From Dyella_B sp035690825 (GTDB lineage: Bacteria > Pseudomonadota > Gammaproteobacteria > Xanthomonadales > Rhodanobacteraceae), in assembly GCF_051954575.1 (NCBI RefSeq), contig NZ_JBQCHP010000048.1, positions 1-64,000 of the forward strand: a DNA stretch of 64,000 nt. The letters run 5' to 3'. Below are positions 54,968 through 63,940 of this stretch, in pieces. Position numbers and translations under genes: made by a program. Each line of letters begins with the position of its first letter. Position 1 is the stretch's first letter. The notes beneath the pieces are model-generated. The model made no database searches. It was not told the DNA's origin and saw nothing but the letters and a program-made list of their open reading frames with translations.

Positions 54968-55879
54968 ATGAAGAAATCCGACCTTGCCGCCTTGCTGTTG
55001 CTGGGAGCCTTATGGGGTGTAGCGTTTCTTTTCATGCGCATGGGCGCGGCGCAGTTCGGCAGCATGCCGTTGGCTGGGATGCGTGCGATCGGTGCCGCGA
55101 TCTGCTTCATACCGTTGCTGCTGTCTCGGGAACGTTTGGCCGAGATGCGCGCAAACTGGCGCTCGATTACGCTGATCGGGCTGAGCAATTCTGCGCTACC
55201 GTTCGTATTGTTTTCCTACGCGGCGCAGAGCTTGCCAGCTGGGCTATCGGCCATCTTCGATGCTATTTCGCCGCTGCTGGTCGCCGCTTCGGGTTGGTTG
55301 TGGCTGGATGAACGCATGAGCGCCACCCAAGCAAGCGGCCTGGTGATCGGCATGACCGGCGTGGTGTGGCTGATCGGCGGCAGCATCGGCTTCGGGCATG
55401 GCGGCGCGGCGGTAGGCTGGGCGATGGCGGCCTGCGTGGCTGCGAATGTCTGCTACACCTTCGGCACGCATTACAGTCAGCGACGCGTGCGCAGCGTCTC
55501 GCCGCTCACGATTGCGATCGGCAGCCTGTTGGCGGCGGCAGTCATGCTATTGCCCTTCACGGTGTGGCTGTGGCCAGCCAAATCGCCCACGGTGCAAGCC
55601 TGGGCCGCCATGTTCGGCCTGGCCGCCGCCTGCACCTCGCTCGCCTACGTGCTGTTCTACCGCTTGCTGGCGCGCATCGGCTCGACCCGCTCGATGGCGG
55701 TGCTGTACCTGATCCCGGTGTTCGGCGTGGTGTGGGGCGCGATGTTCCTGCACGAGTCGATCACCCTGGCGATGGCCGGCGGTTGCGCCGTGATCCTGCT
55801 CGGTGTGGCACTCACCACCGGCATGTTGAAGCTTCGTCCGGCGGCACCCACGGCGCTGGATGCGGTCGAAAAAGCTTAA
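54968..55879 (+). CDS. EamA/DMT-superfamily transporter
   Basis: A 303-residue inner-membrane protein with ten hydrophobic helices in two EamA repeats (the first around residues 5-140, the second 150-285; LGALWGVAFLFMRMGA and GSTRSMAVLYLIPVFGVVWG). Family members export amino acids or other metabolites. The start is uncertain (GTG 54953 is in frame); neither has a strong ribosome site. It follows the GST gene by 56 bases and may be in the same MocR-linked unit. Confidence 0.87.
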   Translation: MKKSDLAALLLLGALWGVAFLFMRMGAAQFGSMPLAGMRAIGAAICFIPLLLSRERLAEMRANWRSITLIGLSNSALPFVLFSYAAQSLPAGLSAIFDAISPLLVAASGWLWLDERMSATQASGLVIGMTGVVWLIGGSIGFGHGGAAVGWAMAACVAANVCYTFGTHYSQRRVRSVSPLTIAIGSLLAAAVMLLPFTVWLWPAKSPTVQAWAAMFGLAAACTSLAYVLFYRLLARIGSTRSMAVLYLIPVFGVVWGAMFLHESITLAMAGGCAVILLGVALTTGMLKLRPAAPTALDAVEKA

Positions 55880-55931
55880 GGTCCATAATCCCCCTTCGCG
55901 CCCCGCGCGAACCCCACAGCATGGAGTTGGA

Positions 55932-58091
55932 ATGCGCTCGCTTCGTTACGGCCGCGTCGCGGTCTATCTAGTTACCTTGCTTACGCTGATCGTCGGCATG
56001 CAAGCCTTCGCGCAGGATGCCGAAGACAACCTGCTGCCGGTGACCGAGGCCTACAAACTCAGCGCCGACGCCAGCACGCCCGGCGTGGTGAAGCTGCACT
56101 GGACCATCGCGCAGGATTACTACCTCTATCGCGGCCGCATGGCGTTCAAGGGCGGCGATGGCGTGACGCTGGGCGAGGCGCAGTTGCCCAATGGCGAGAA
56201 GCATGACGATCCGTATCTGGGTCCGGTGGAGACGTATCACCACAGCGTGGACGCCACCATTCCTTACACCGTGGCGCCAGGCACCACCACGCTGGCCCTG
56301 AGCGTGCGTTACCAGGGCTGCCACGAGACCGATCCGAAGATCTGCTATCCGCCGCACACCGAGCATCTGAATCTGCCGTTGCCGACGGCTATAGCCCCAG
56401 CGAACCAGCTCGCAGCGGCATTCGGCGCACCGGCGCAAGCGCTTACCGGCAACAACGCACCATTACCCGCGGAGCAAGCGTTCCGTTTCGACGCGATCGC
56501 ACAAGATGCGCATCACCTGCTGCTGCGCTGGACCATCGCCAAGGGTTATTACCTGTATCGCGACCAGACGAAGCTTGCGGTCAAGGACGCACCAAAACTT
56601 TCGCTGTCGCCCAGCTGGCCCGCTGGCGTGCCACACCAAGACGCGCATTTCGGCAACACCACCGTCTATTTCAACGAACTGACCTTGCCGGTCAGCGTCG
56701 ATGGCGATGCCCAAGGCATGTCATCGCTCGCTATCGTCGCGAGTTTTCAAGGCTGCCAGGAAGGCGGCCTGTGCTATCCGCTGATGACACGCGAGGCGCA
56801 GATCGACCTGACCGGCCATGGCGGCACGAAGGTGGAAACCGCGCCCAATCCTGCGCCTGAAATGCCGCCGGCAAGCGCAAAGAAAACCGATTCGCTCAAC
56901 GTGAGCTTCCTGTACGCACTGTTGCTCGCCCTGGGTGGCGGCCTGGTGCTCAACCTGATGCCGTGCGTGTTGCCGGTGCTGTCGATCAAGGCGATCAGCT
57001 TGATCGAAAGCGGGGAAAACCCGGCGCGTCGACGCATGCATGCGTTGATGTATACCGCCGGCGTGCTGGTGAGCTTTGCGGTGCTGGGTGCGGTGATCAT
57101 CGCGTTGAAAACCGCATGGGGCGCGCACCTGCAAAATCCTATCGTAGTGGCTGCGCTGACGCTGATCATGCTGGCGGTGGCGCTGTCGATGTCCGGCGTA
57201 GTGCAGTTCGGTGCGTCGCTGGGCAATACCGGCAGCAGCTTGGCGAGCCGCTCCGGTCCAGCCGGTGATTTCTTCACCGGCGTGCTGGCGGTGGTGGTGG
57301 CCAGTCCCTGCACCGCGCCGTTCATGGGCACCGCATTGGCGTATGCGCTGGTTGCGCCGATCGCCAGCGCCATCTGCGTATTCCTTGCCTTGGGTGTGGG
57401 CCTTGCGCTGCCCTTCCTTGCCGTGGGTTTCGTACCGGCGCTGTCGCGCTGGCTGCCGCGCCCCGGCCGCTGGATGGAAACGCTGAAGGAAGTGCTGGCG
57501 TTCCCGATGTACCTGACCGCCGCATGGCTGGCATGGGTGCTGGCCAACCAGCGCGGCGCCGATGCGGTCGGCCTGCTGCTGGTGGCGGCCGTATTGCTGG
57601 CGATGACGCTGTGGTGGTTCGAGCGCAGCCGCCATCGTGGCGGGCTGAGCCGAGCGCTGGTGGTCCTGCTCGCGCTGTTCACGCTGGTGCCGCTGTACTA
57701 CCTCGCCACCTTGCCGGCCAAGGCACAGGCCGCCAGCACCGCGGACGGCATCGTCGCCTATTCGCCGGAAAAACTCGCCGAACTGCGCAAGGCCGGCACG
57801 CCGGTGTTCGTGGACATGACCGCCGACTGGTGCGTGACCTGCAAGGCGAACGAACATGCGGTGCTCAACGGCGATGACTTCAAGGCCTTGCTCAAGCGCA
57901 CCGGCGCCATCTATATGAAGGGCGACTGGACCAATGAGGATCCGGCCATCTCCGCATTCTTGCAGGCATACCATTCGCCCGGCGTGCCGCTGTACGTGGT
58001 GTTTCCGAAGCATGGCGGCGCCGGGCAGAAGCTGCCGACAGTGCTGACCTTTTCGCTGGTGGAGCAGGCGTTGAACAAGGCCGCGGAGTGA
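55932..58091 (+). CDS. dsbD: Thiol:disulfide interchange protein DsbD with two N-terminal DsbD-alpha domains
   Basis: A 719-residue membrane reductant conduit that carries electrons from cytosolic thioredoxin to the periplasm. After a signal peptide there are two tandem DsbD-alpha (immunoglobulin-like) domains, each with the Cys pair: YQGCHETDPKICYPP near residue 126 and FQGCQEGGLCYP near 271. Then eight membrane helices with channel Cys in NLMPCVLPVLSIK near 342 and ASPCTAPFMG near 457, and a thioredoxin domain with DWCVTCK near 632. The usual DsbD has one alpha domain. GGAG precedes the start. Confidence 0.93.
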   Translation: MRSLRYGRVAVYLVTLLTLIVGMQAFAQDAEDNLLPVTEAYKLSADASTPGVVKLHWTIAQDYYLYRGRMAFKGGDGVTLGEAQLPNGEKHDDPYLGPVETYHHSVDATIPYTVAPGTTTLALSVRYQGCHETDPKICYPPHTEHLNLPLPTAIAPANQLAAAFGAPAQALTGNNAPLPAEQAFRFDAIAQDAHHLLLRWTIAKGYYLYRDQTKLAVKDAPKLSLSPSWPAGVPHQDAHFGNTTVYFNELTLPVSVDGDAQGMSSLAIVASFQGCQEGGLCYPLMTREAQIDLTGHGGTKVETAPNPAPEMPPASAKKTDSLNVSFLYALLLALGGGLVLNLMPCVLPVLSIKAISLIESGENPARRRMHALMYTAGVLVSFAVLGAVIIALKTAWGAHLQNPIVVAALTLIMLAVALSMSGVVQFGASLGNTGSSLASRSGPAGDFFTGVLAVVVASPCTAPFMGTALAYALVAPIASAICVFLALGVGLALPFLAVGFVPALSRWLPRPGRWMETLKEVLAFPMYLTAAWLAWVLANQRGADAVGLLLVAAVLLAMTLWWFERSRHRGGLSRALVVLLALFTLVPLYYLATLPAKAQAASTADGIVAYSPEKLAELRKAGTPVFVDMTADWCVTCKANEHAVLNGDDFKALLKRTGAIYMKGDWTNEDPAISAFLQAYHSPGVPLYVVFPKHGGAGQKLPTVLTFSLVEQALNKAAE

Positions 58092-58155
58092 CACACTGCC
58101 ATCGTCCCGGCGAATGCCGGGGCGATGAACCCCGATCTTCAGCCAAAGACCATCG

Positions 58156-58701
58156 ATGCTCAGCCGCACCAATCTTTTCATCCTGGCCCTGGCCTTGCTG
58201 GCCGCCATCGCCGGCGGCTGGCTGCAGCACGAAAGCCGGCTGGCGCGCGTGCCGCCGGGCGTTCATATCGCGAACGTCGGCGATCTTCGCCCGGACGTAG
58301 CGCTGCGCGACCTGGATGGCCGGGAGCGTCGGTTGTCCGGCTATCAGGGCAAGCGCCTGCTGCTGAACTTCTGGGCCAGCTGGTGCGTGCCCTGCCTGGC
58401 GGAGATGCCGGCCTTGAACGCTGCCCAGCGCAAGTTCGCCGATCAAGGGGCGATCGTGCTGGGTATTGCAATGGATGAACCCGATCGCGTACGCGCCTTC
58501 CTGGCCAGTCACCCGGTGAAATATCCCGTCCTGATCGGCCAGCTCGACTCGCCCAGCACCTCGCTGCGCTTCGGCGATACGGACGAAGTGCTGCCCTACA
58601 GCGTGCTGCTGGACGAAAACGGCCGAATTCTGGCCACCCATCGGGGCGCCTTGAGCGAGGATCGACTGGACCGTTGGCTGTCCCCAACAACCGCGCCCTG
58701 A
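58156..58701 (+). CDS. TlpA-family thiol:disulfide oxidoreductase
   Basis: A 181-residue protein with an N-terminal signal anchor (LFILALALLAAIAGGWL) and one thioredoxin-like domain, active site NFWASWCVPCLAEMP near residue 75 and cis-Pro region VLPYSVLLDENG. It lies 64 bases after dsbD on the same strand, so it is a likely periplasmic partner that receives electrons from DsbD, for example for cytochrome c maturation. Confidence 0.9.
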   Translation: MLSRTNLFILALALLAAIAGGWLQHESRLARVPPGVHIANVGDLRPDVALRDLDGRERRLSGYQGKRLLLNFWASWCVPCLAEMPALNAAQRKFADQGAIVLGIAMDEPDRVRAFLASHPVKYPVLIGQLDSPSTSLRFGDTDEVLPYSVLLDENGRILATHRGALSEDRLDRWLSPTTAP

Positions 58702-58750
58702 CGCGATTTGCGGCCCCATACGTTCCCGCACGTTTAACATCTTCTTTCTC

Positions 58751-58780
58751 CGCCGAACTGCGCCGAACTGCGCCGAACTG
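58751..58780. repeat. Three exact tandem copies of a 10-bp unit
   Basis: CGCCGAACTG repeated three times without change, in the 135-base gap between the TlpA gene and aroQ, just upstream of the likely aroQ promoter region. Copy number may vary between strains and shift promoter spacing. Confidence 0.8.
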
Positions 58781-58836
58781 GACAATATTGCCGGTACCGC
58801 GCACACTCTCGCCGATTCCGGCCATCCTGGGGATGT

Positions 58837-59289
58837 ATGGCGAAGCTGCTGGTCCTGCACGGACCCAACCTCAATCTGCTCGGCGTACGCGAACCCGATA
58901 TCTACGGCCGGGAAACGCTCGCCGACATCAACAACCAACTCGCCCAGCGCGCCCAGGCTGCCGGCCACGAGCTGGCCTGGTACCAGTCCAACGCCGAGCA
59001 CGAGCTGATCGGCCGCATTCATCAGGCTCGCGACGAACAGGTCGCCACCATCCTGATCAACCCCGGCGCGCTCACGCACACCAGCGTGGCTCTGCGCGAT
59101 GCGCTGGCCGCAGTGGGCATCCCCTTCATCGAGCTGCACATGAGCAATGTGCACGCACGCGAGCCGTTCCGCCGCCACTCCTACTTGTCGGACCTGGCCA
59201 TCGGCGTGATCTGCGGCTTCGGCAGCGCCAGCTACCGGCTGGCCCTGGATGCGGCCCTCGGCAAACTTGAACCCAAAGCGGCCGGCTAG
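58837..59289 (+). CDS. aroQ: Type II 3-dehydroquinate dehydratase
   Basis: A 150-residue dodecameric enzyme of the shikimate pathway. LVLHGPNLNLLGVREPDIYG, INPGALTHTSVALRDAL and ELHMSNVHAREPFRRHSYLS, with the catalytic Tyr and His, are diagnostic. It stands upstream of accB-accC, an arrangement common in gammaproteobacteria. CTGGGG precedes the start. Confidence 0.97.
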   Translation: MAKLLVLHGPNLNLLGVREPDIYGRETLADINNQLAQRAQAAGHELAWYQSNAEHELIGRIHQARDEQVATILINPGALTHTSVALRDALAAVGIPFIELHMSNVHAREPFRRHSYLSDLAIGVICGFGSASYRLALDAALGKLEPKAAG

Positions 59290-59359
59290 CCGCCCGTACC
59301 GTTTCCTTTCACTTTCCGGCCGCCAAGCTGCGGCCCCAGACCCTGAGAAGGCAAGCCCC

Positions 59360-59824
59360 ATGGATCTGCGCAAGATCAAAAAACTGATCGACCTGCTCGA
59401 GGAATCCAACCTCGCCGAACTGGAAATCAAGGAAGGCGAGGAAGTCGTCCGCCTGTCGCGCGTGCCCAAGGGCGCCATCACCGTCGCCACGCCGCAGCCC
59501 GCACACGTGCCCGCCCCCGCTCCGGCCGCCCCGGCACCCGCCGCGCCGACTGCAGTTGAAAGCGCCGAACCAGGCAGCAACCTGCCGGCCGGCACGGTGG
59601 TGAAGGCGCCGATGGTCGGCACCTTCTACGCCTCGGCCAGCCCGGGCGCAGCGGCGTTCGTGAAGGTGGGCCAGCAGGTGAAGGCCGGCGAGACGCTGGG
59701 CATCATCGAGGCGATGAAGATGTTCAACCAGATCGAAGCTGAAGTCTCTGGCGAGGTGAAGGCCATCCTGGTCGAGAACGGCCAGCCGGTGGAGTTCGAC
59801 CAACCGATGTTCGTGATCGGCTGA
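59360..59824 (+). CDS. accB: Biotin carboxyl carrier protein of acetyl-CoA carboxylase
   Basis: A 154-residue protein: N-terminal helix (MDLRKIKKLIDLLEESNLAE), an Ala/Pro linker (residues 45-70) and the C-terminal biotinyl domain with the biotin Lys near residue 119 in IIEAMKMFNQI. It carries CO2 for fatty-acid synthesis. Operon aroQ-accB-accC. Confidence 0.97.
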   Translation: MDLRKIKKLIDLLEESNLAELEIKEGEEVVRLSRVPKGAITVATPQPAHVPAPAPAAPAPAAPTAVESAEPGSNLPAGTVVKAPMVGTFYASASPGAAAFVKVGQQVKAGETLGIIEAMKMFNQIEAEVSGEVKAILVENGQPVEFDQPMFVIG

Positions 59825-59837
59825 GCGGCCTTTCGAT

Positions 59838-61211
59838 ATGCAGAAGCTCGAAAAAGTCGTCATCGCCAATCGCGGCGAAATCGCGCTGCGCGTGCTGCGC
59901 GCGTGCCACAGTCTTGGCATCAAGACGGTGGCGGTGCATTCCACTGCGGATCGTAACCTCAAGCACGTTGGCCTCGCCGACGAAGCGATCTGCATCGGCC
60001 CGGCGCCGTCAGCGGAAAGCTATCTCAATATCCCGCGGATCATCGCCGCAGCGGAAATCACCGACGCCAACGCGATCCATCCCGGCTACGGTTTTCTATC
60101 CGAGCGCGCGGATTTCGCCGAGCAGGTGGAACAGAGCGGTTTCATCTTCATCGGCCCGACCGCCGACGTGATTCGCCTGATGGGCGACAAGGTGGAAGCC
60201 ATCCGCGCCATGAAAGCGGCCGGCGTACCGTGCGTGCCCGGTTCCGGTGGCCCGCTCGGCGACAACGTCGAAGAGAACATGCGCATCGCGCGTGAGATCG
60301 GCTACCCGGTGATCATCAAGGCCGCCGGCGGCGGCGGTGGCCGCGGCATGCGCGTGGTGCGCACCGAAGCGCACCTGGGCAACGCCATCACCATGACCAA
60401 GCAGGAAGCCAAGGCGGCATTCGGCAACGATCAGGTGTACATGGAGAAGTTCCTGGAAAATCCGCGCCACGTGGAAATCCAGGTGCTCGCCGACGGCCAG
60501 GGCAATGCCATTCATCTGGGCGAACGCGACTGCTCGATGCAGCGCCGTCACCAGAAGGTGGTGGAAGAAGCGCCCGCCCCCGGCATCACGGCGGAACTGC
60601 GCGCGCAGATCGGCCAGGTGTGCGTGGACGCATGCCTGCGCATCGGCTATCGCGGCGCCGGCACCTTCGAATTCCTGTTCGAGAACGGCCGCTTCTACTT
60701 CATCGAAATGAACACGCGTATCCAGGTGGAACATCCGGTGACGGAACTGATCACCGGCGTGGACCTGGTGCGCGAGCAATTGCTGATCGCGGCCGGCGAA
60801 AAGCTGTCGCTGAAGCAGGAAAACATCAAGATCCAGGGCCACGCGATCGAGTGCCGCATCAACGCGGAAGATCCAGACACCTTCATGCCTTCGCCCGGCA
60901 CGGTGAAGCGTTTCGAAGCACCGGGCGGCCCCGGCGTGCGCGTGGATACGCACCTGTACGACGGCTACCGCATTCCGCCGAACTACGATTCGATGATCGG
61001 CAAGCTGATCGTGCACGGCCCCGATCGCGAAACAGCCATTGCACGCATGCGTTTGGCGCTGGCGGAAACGGTGATCGAAGGCGTGAAATGCAACGTGCCG
61101 CTGCAGCAGCGCATCATGTCGGACGTGGGTTTCCAGCAGGGTGGGCAGAATATTCACTATCTGGAAAAGCGCATGGCGGAGAGCAAGGAGCATCCGCATA
61201 GCGGGCATTGA
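59838..61211 (+). CDS. accC: Biotin carboxylase subunit of acetyl-CoA carboxylase
   Basis: A 457-residue ATP-grasp enzyme that carboxylates the biotin on AccB. KVVIANRGEIALRVLRAC at the start, the Gly-rich ATP loop KAAGGGGGRGMRVV near residue 160, and FYFIEMNTRIQVEHPVTE near 285 are intact. The gap to accB is 13 bases, so they form one operon. Confidence 0.98.
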   Translation: MQKLEKVVIANRGEIALRVLRACHSLGIKTVAVHSTADRNLKHVGLADEAICIGPAPSAESYLNIPRIIAAAEITDANAIHPGYGFLSERADFAEQVEQSGFIFIGPTADVIRLMGDKVEAIRAMKAAGVPCVPGSGGPLGDNVEENMRIAREIGYPVIIKAAGGGGGRGMRVVRTEAHLGNAITMTKQEAKAAFGNDQVYMEKFLENPRHVEIQVLADGQGNAIHLGERDCSMQRRHQKVVEEAPAPGITAELRAQIGQVCVDACLRIGYRGAGTFEFLFENGRFYFIEMNTRIQVEHPVTELITGVDLVREQLLIAAGEKLSLKQENIKIQGHAIECRINAEDPDTFMPSPGTVKRFEAPGGPGVRVDTHLYDGYRIPPNYDSMIGKLIVHGPDRETAIARMRLALAETVIEGVKCNVPLQQRIMSDVGFQQGGQNIHYLEKRMAESKEHPHSGH

Positions 61212-61241
61212 CCGGCATCCGTCGTGAAGATGTCCAACACC

Positions 61242-61325
61242 GCCTCACCGTCATTCCGGCGAAGGCCGGAATCCATGCTTTGGATTGACGATGGATTCCG
61301 GCTTTCGCCGGAATGACGGTGAGGC
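61242..61325. repeat. Long inverted repeat (CGTCATTCCGG class) between accC and prmA
   Basis: Arms 61242-61276 and 61291-61325 are reverse complements of 35 bases with a single mismatch, with a 14-base loop; the core reads CGTCATTCCGGCGAAGGCCG. This is a widely scattered proteobacterial REP class. It sits in the 198-base gap between accC and prmA and may separate the two transcripts. Confidence 0.9.
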
Positions 61326-61409
61326 AAGCGTAAACATCTCGCGAGAACCACCCTGCGCTTCTCATGGATGAGAGCAAAAATTTCATATCCGCCGCTCCAT
61401 GGAACACCG

Positions 61410-62312
61410 ATGCCCTGGCTCGAACTCTCCCTGATCGTCCGCGCCGAACAACAACCCCGCGTGGAAGAAGCGCTGGACGATCTAGGCGCCTTGTCGGTCA
61501 CCCTGCGCGACGCCAACGCCGAAACGCCGGACGAGCAGGCGATCTTCGAGCCGGGCGTGGGCGAGCTGCCGCTGTGGCCCACGATCACCTTGAACGCGCT
61601 GTTCGATGCCGATACCGATCGCCGCGGCCTGAGCGAAGCCTTGGGCGAATTGCTGCCATGGCTGGAACCGGATCAGCTGAGTTTCCGTGATGTCGAAGAC
61701 AAGGATTGGGAGCGCGCATGGATGGATCAGTACCAGCCCATGCAGTTCGGGCGGCGATTGTGGATTTATCCGTGGAACATCGCGCCACCCGACGATGCGG
61801 ACACCGTCGTCGTGCAGCTCGATCCGGGCCTCGCGTTCGGCAGCGGCACGCATCCCACCACGGCGCTGTGCCTGGAATGGCTCGATGGCCTGGATCTCGC
61901 AGGCAAGCGCGTGATCGACTACGGCTGCGGCTCGGGCATTCTCGCCATTGCGGCGCTCAAGCTGGGCGCGGCGGCGGCCGTTGGCGTGGACAACGATCCG
62001 CAGGCGCTCACGGCCTCGGCGGACAACGCCGAGCGCAACAACGTGGGCGACCGCCTGGCGCTGTTCCTGCCCGAGGATTTCGCCGGCGAACCCGCCGAAG
62101 TATTCGTCGCCAACATCCTGGCCGGCCCGCTCGCTGAACTGGCGCCTGAATTCGCGCGACTGGCCAAACCTGGTGCGCCGTTCGCGCTTTCCGGCATTCT
62201 TCACGGCCAGCACGAAGAGCTGCTGGCGCGTTATGCCGAATGGTTCGAGGCATTGCGCGTGGATGTGCGCGAGGATTGGGTGCGGATCAGCGGTTATCGT
62301 CGCCACGCCTGA
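61410..62312 (+). CDS. prmA: Ribosomal protein L11 methyltransferase
   Basis: A 300-residue SAM enzyme that trimethylates L11. The N-terminal recognition domain (PWLELSLIVRAEQQPRVEEA) is followed by LDPGLAFGSGTHPTTALCLE near residue 137, VIDYGCGSGILAIAALKLGA and the catalytic-loop NILAGPL. GGA precedes the start. Confidence 0.96.
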   Translation: MPWLELSLIVRAEQQPRVEEALDDLGALSVTLRDANAETPDEQAIFEPGVGELPLWPTITLNALFDADTDRRGLSEALGELLPWLEPDQLSFRDVEDKDWERAWMDQYQPMQFGRRLWIYPWNIAPPDDADTVVVQLDPGLAFGSGTHPTTALCLEWLDGLDLAGKRVIDYGCGSGILAIAALKLGAAAAVGVDNDPQALTASADNAERNNVGDRLALFLPEDFAGEPAEVFVANILAGPLAELAPEFARLAKPGAPFALSGILHGQHEELLARYAEWFEALRVDVREDWVRISGYRRHA

Positions 62313-62455
62313 CTCCCTCGCCCGCCCCTTTCCCCAAGGGGAAAAGGGGCGGAGCGAGGGGACTAGCTTGCGCAACAGGTGATTCGAAGTACGCTCCGAT
62401 GCAGATGACGCAAGCCTTGGCCCCTCACCTCAATCCTCTCCCCGAAAGGGAGAGG
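62313..62455. other. Two G/C-rich hairpins between prmA and the zinc-ribbon gene
   Basis: 62313-62361 is a long near-perfect hairpin (arms containing CGCCCCTTTCCCC and GGGGAAAAGGGGCG). 62435-62455 is CCTCTCCC-N5-GGGAGAGG. Neither has a T-run. Both fit the recurrent pyrimidine/purine hairpin class in this window. The 171-base gap has no gene. Confidence 0.6.
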
Positions 62456-62483
62456 AGGCGAACGCAAAGAGCCATTCCCAAGC

Positions 62484-63269
62484 ATGTACACGCAATGCCC
62501 TGAATGCCTATCGGTGTTTTCCGTCGATGCGCGCGCACTCGCGCAGGCACACGGCTTTGTCATGTGCGGGCATTGCGGTGCAGGTTTCGACTGCATCGCC
62601 ACGCTGGCTGACCAGTTGCCGCCGGAGCCTTTCGACGAGCTGCCCGCGCACGAACCGGGCGTGGAACCGCCGCAGCTGGAAGCGGCGGTGTATCGCCCCA
62701 AGCCGAAAACGGAACCGGCCGAAGAACCCACGCCATCGCGTGATGATTTCGCCGATCTCGTCGTCACGCCGCGTTTCGCTCGCGACAAGCGTATCGATCG
62801 TCCGCGCCGCTGGCCGTGGATGCTCGCCTGCCTGTTGCTGCTGCTTGGCCTGCTGGCTCAGCTCGGCTGGGCGCTGCGCGACACGCTGATCGCCGATCCC
62901 ACCATCGGGCCGCTGCTGCAAAGCACATGCAACGCCTTGCAATGCAAATTGCCGCCGGTGCGCGACGTGAGCAAGCTGCGCTTGCTGGCACGCGACGTGC
63001 AAACGCATCCCACCGTTGCCGGCGCACTGTTGATCAGCGCCACCGTGCGCAACGATGCAACGTTCATCCAACCCTGGCCGGTGGTGGACATACGACTGTC
63101 CGACGGCAACGGCAAGACCATCGCCATGCGCCGTCTCAACCCTTATGAATACCTCGACGACGTGGATGTGTTGCGTCGCGGCCTTGCACCGGGGGCTAGC
63201 ACAGCTTTGGTGTTCGAGATAGAGGATCCAGGCCATCAGGCGGTCGCCTTTGACATGGAGTTTGAATGA
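62484..63269 (+). CDS. Zinc-ribbon and DUF3426 membrane protein
   Basis: A 261-residue protein. It begins with an MJ0042-type zinc ribbon (CPECLSVF and MCGHCGAGFDC, two C-x2-C pairs), then a disordered acidic/proline linker, one membrane helix at about residues 112-131 (WMLACLLLLLGLLAQLGWAL), and a periplasmic DUF3426 domain (VRDVSKLRLLARDVQTHPTV, FIQPWPVVDIRLSD). Function unknown; it lies between prmA and fis in xanthomonads and betaproteobacteria, the place held by dusB in E. coli. Confidence 0.9.
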   Translation: MYTQCPECLSVFSVDARALAQAHGFVMCGHCGAGFDCIATLADQLPPEPFDELPAHEPGVEPPQLEAAVYRPKPKTEPAEEPTPSRDDFADLVVTPRFARDKRIDRPRRWPWMLACLLLLLGLLAQLGWALRDTLIADPTIGPLLQSTCNALQCKLPPVRDVSKLRLLARDVQTHPTVAGALLISATVRNDATFIQPWPVVDIRLSDGNGKTIAMRRLNPYEYLDDVDVLRRGLAPGASTALVFEIEDPGHQAVAFDMEFE

Positions 63270-63542
63270 TCGGGGATGCTCGTGTGGTAACGGGTATGTG
63301 GAATCGATCAGAGCATCCTTCGCTTAGTGCCTGTTCGACATGGCGTTATCGGTTTTCATCCGTTTTCATCGCCGAAGGCTCTTAATTTTGTCGCCCGTGA
63401 CGAGTACACTCGATCCCTCGCGCTGAAGGGATGCTCCGGTTCAAGGCATGCCGTGGCGCAACTGCCGACCCGCCGCGTAAGCGGTAACTGCCAAAACATG
63501 GCAATGGCCAATGCAGCCGTTGCGTGGAGTCCGTGAGGGGTA

Positions 63543-63830
63543 ATGTCCTTGAACGCCGTCAGACTGCCTGCCAACGAGGCCGTGCGTGAATCCTCGTCGC
63601 AGAGCGCACTGAGTGAATGCGTCAGCCGCACCGTCCGCCGCTATCTCGCGGACATCGGCGACACGCCGTGCGACGAAGGTCTGCACGCATTGGTGATTCG
63701 CGAAGTCGAAGGTCCCCTGCTGCGTGAAGTACTCGCCTTCCACGATGGCAACCAGAGCCGCGCCGCCGCGGTGCTGGGCATCAATCGCGCCACGCTGCGC
63801 AAGAAGCTCGCCGCACACGGCCTGCTCTGA
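63543..63830 (+). CDS. fis: Nucleoid protein Fis
   Basis: A 95-residue dimeric DNA-bending protein and growth-phase regulator. The C-terminal HTH NQSRAAAVLGINRATLRKKL is the family signature. GAGGGG precedes the start. The 273 bases upstream (63270-63542) hold no gene I can support and should contain the growth-rate-regulated promoter; I could not fix its boxes. Confidence 0.95.
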   Translation: MSLNAVRLPANEAVRESSSQSALSECVSRTVRRYLADIGDTPCDEGLHALVIREVEGPLLREVLAFHDGNQSRAAAVLGINRATLRKKLAAHGLL

Positions 63831-63905
63831 TTTGCCGGCCGAGCCTGGCCGCAACCGTTTCGTTTAGCCGTCCAAATCGCTGCCGCGGGGCATGCTGCAT
63901 CGCGC

Positions 63906-63911
63906 TATAAT
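63906..63911 (+). promoter_or_regulatory. Probable -10 box of purH
   Basis: TATAAT, 30 bases before the purH start; no convincing -35 hexamer at the usual distance. Confidence 0.45.
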
Positions 63912-63940
63912 GTGCGACTTTCACGCCTCCGGAAGCCGCC

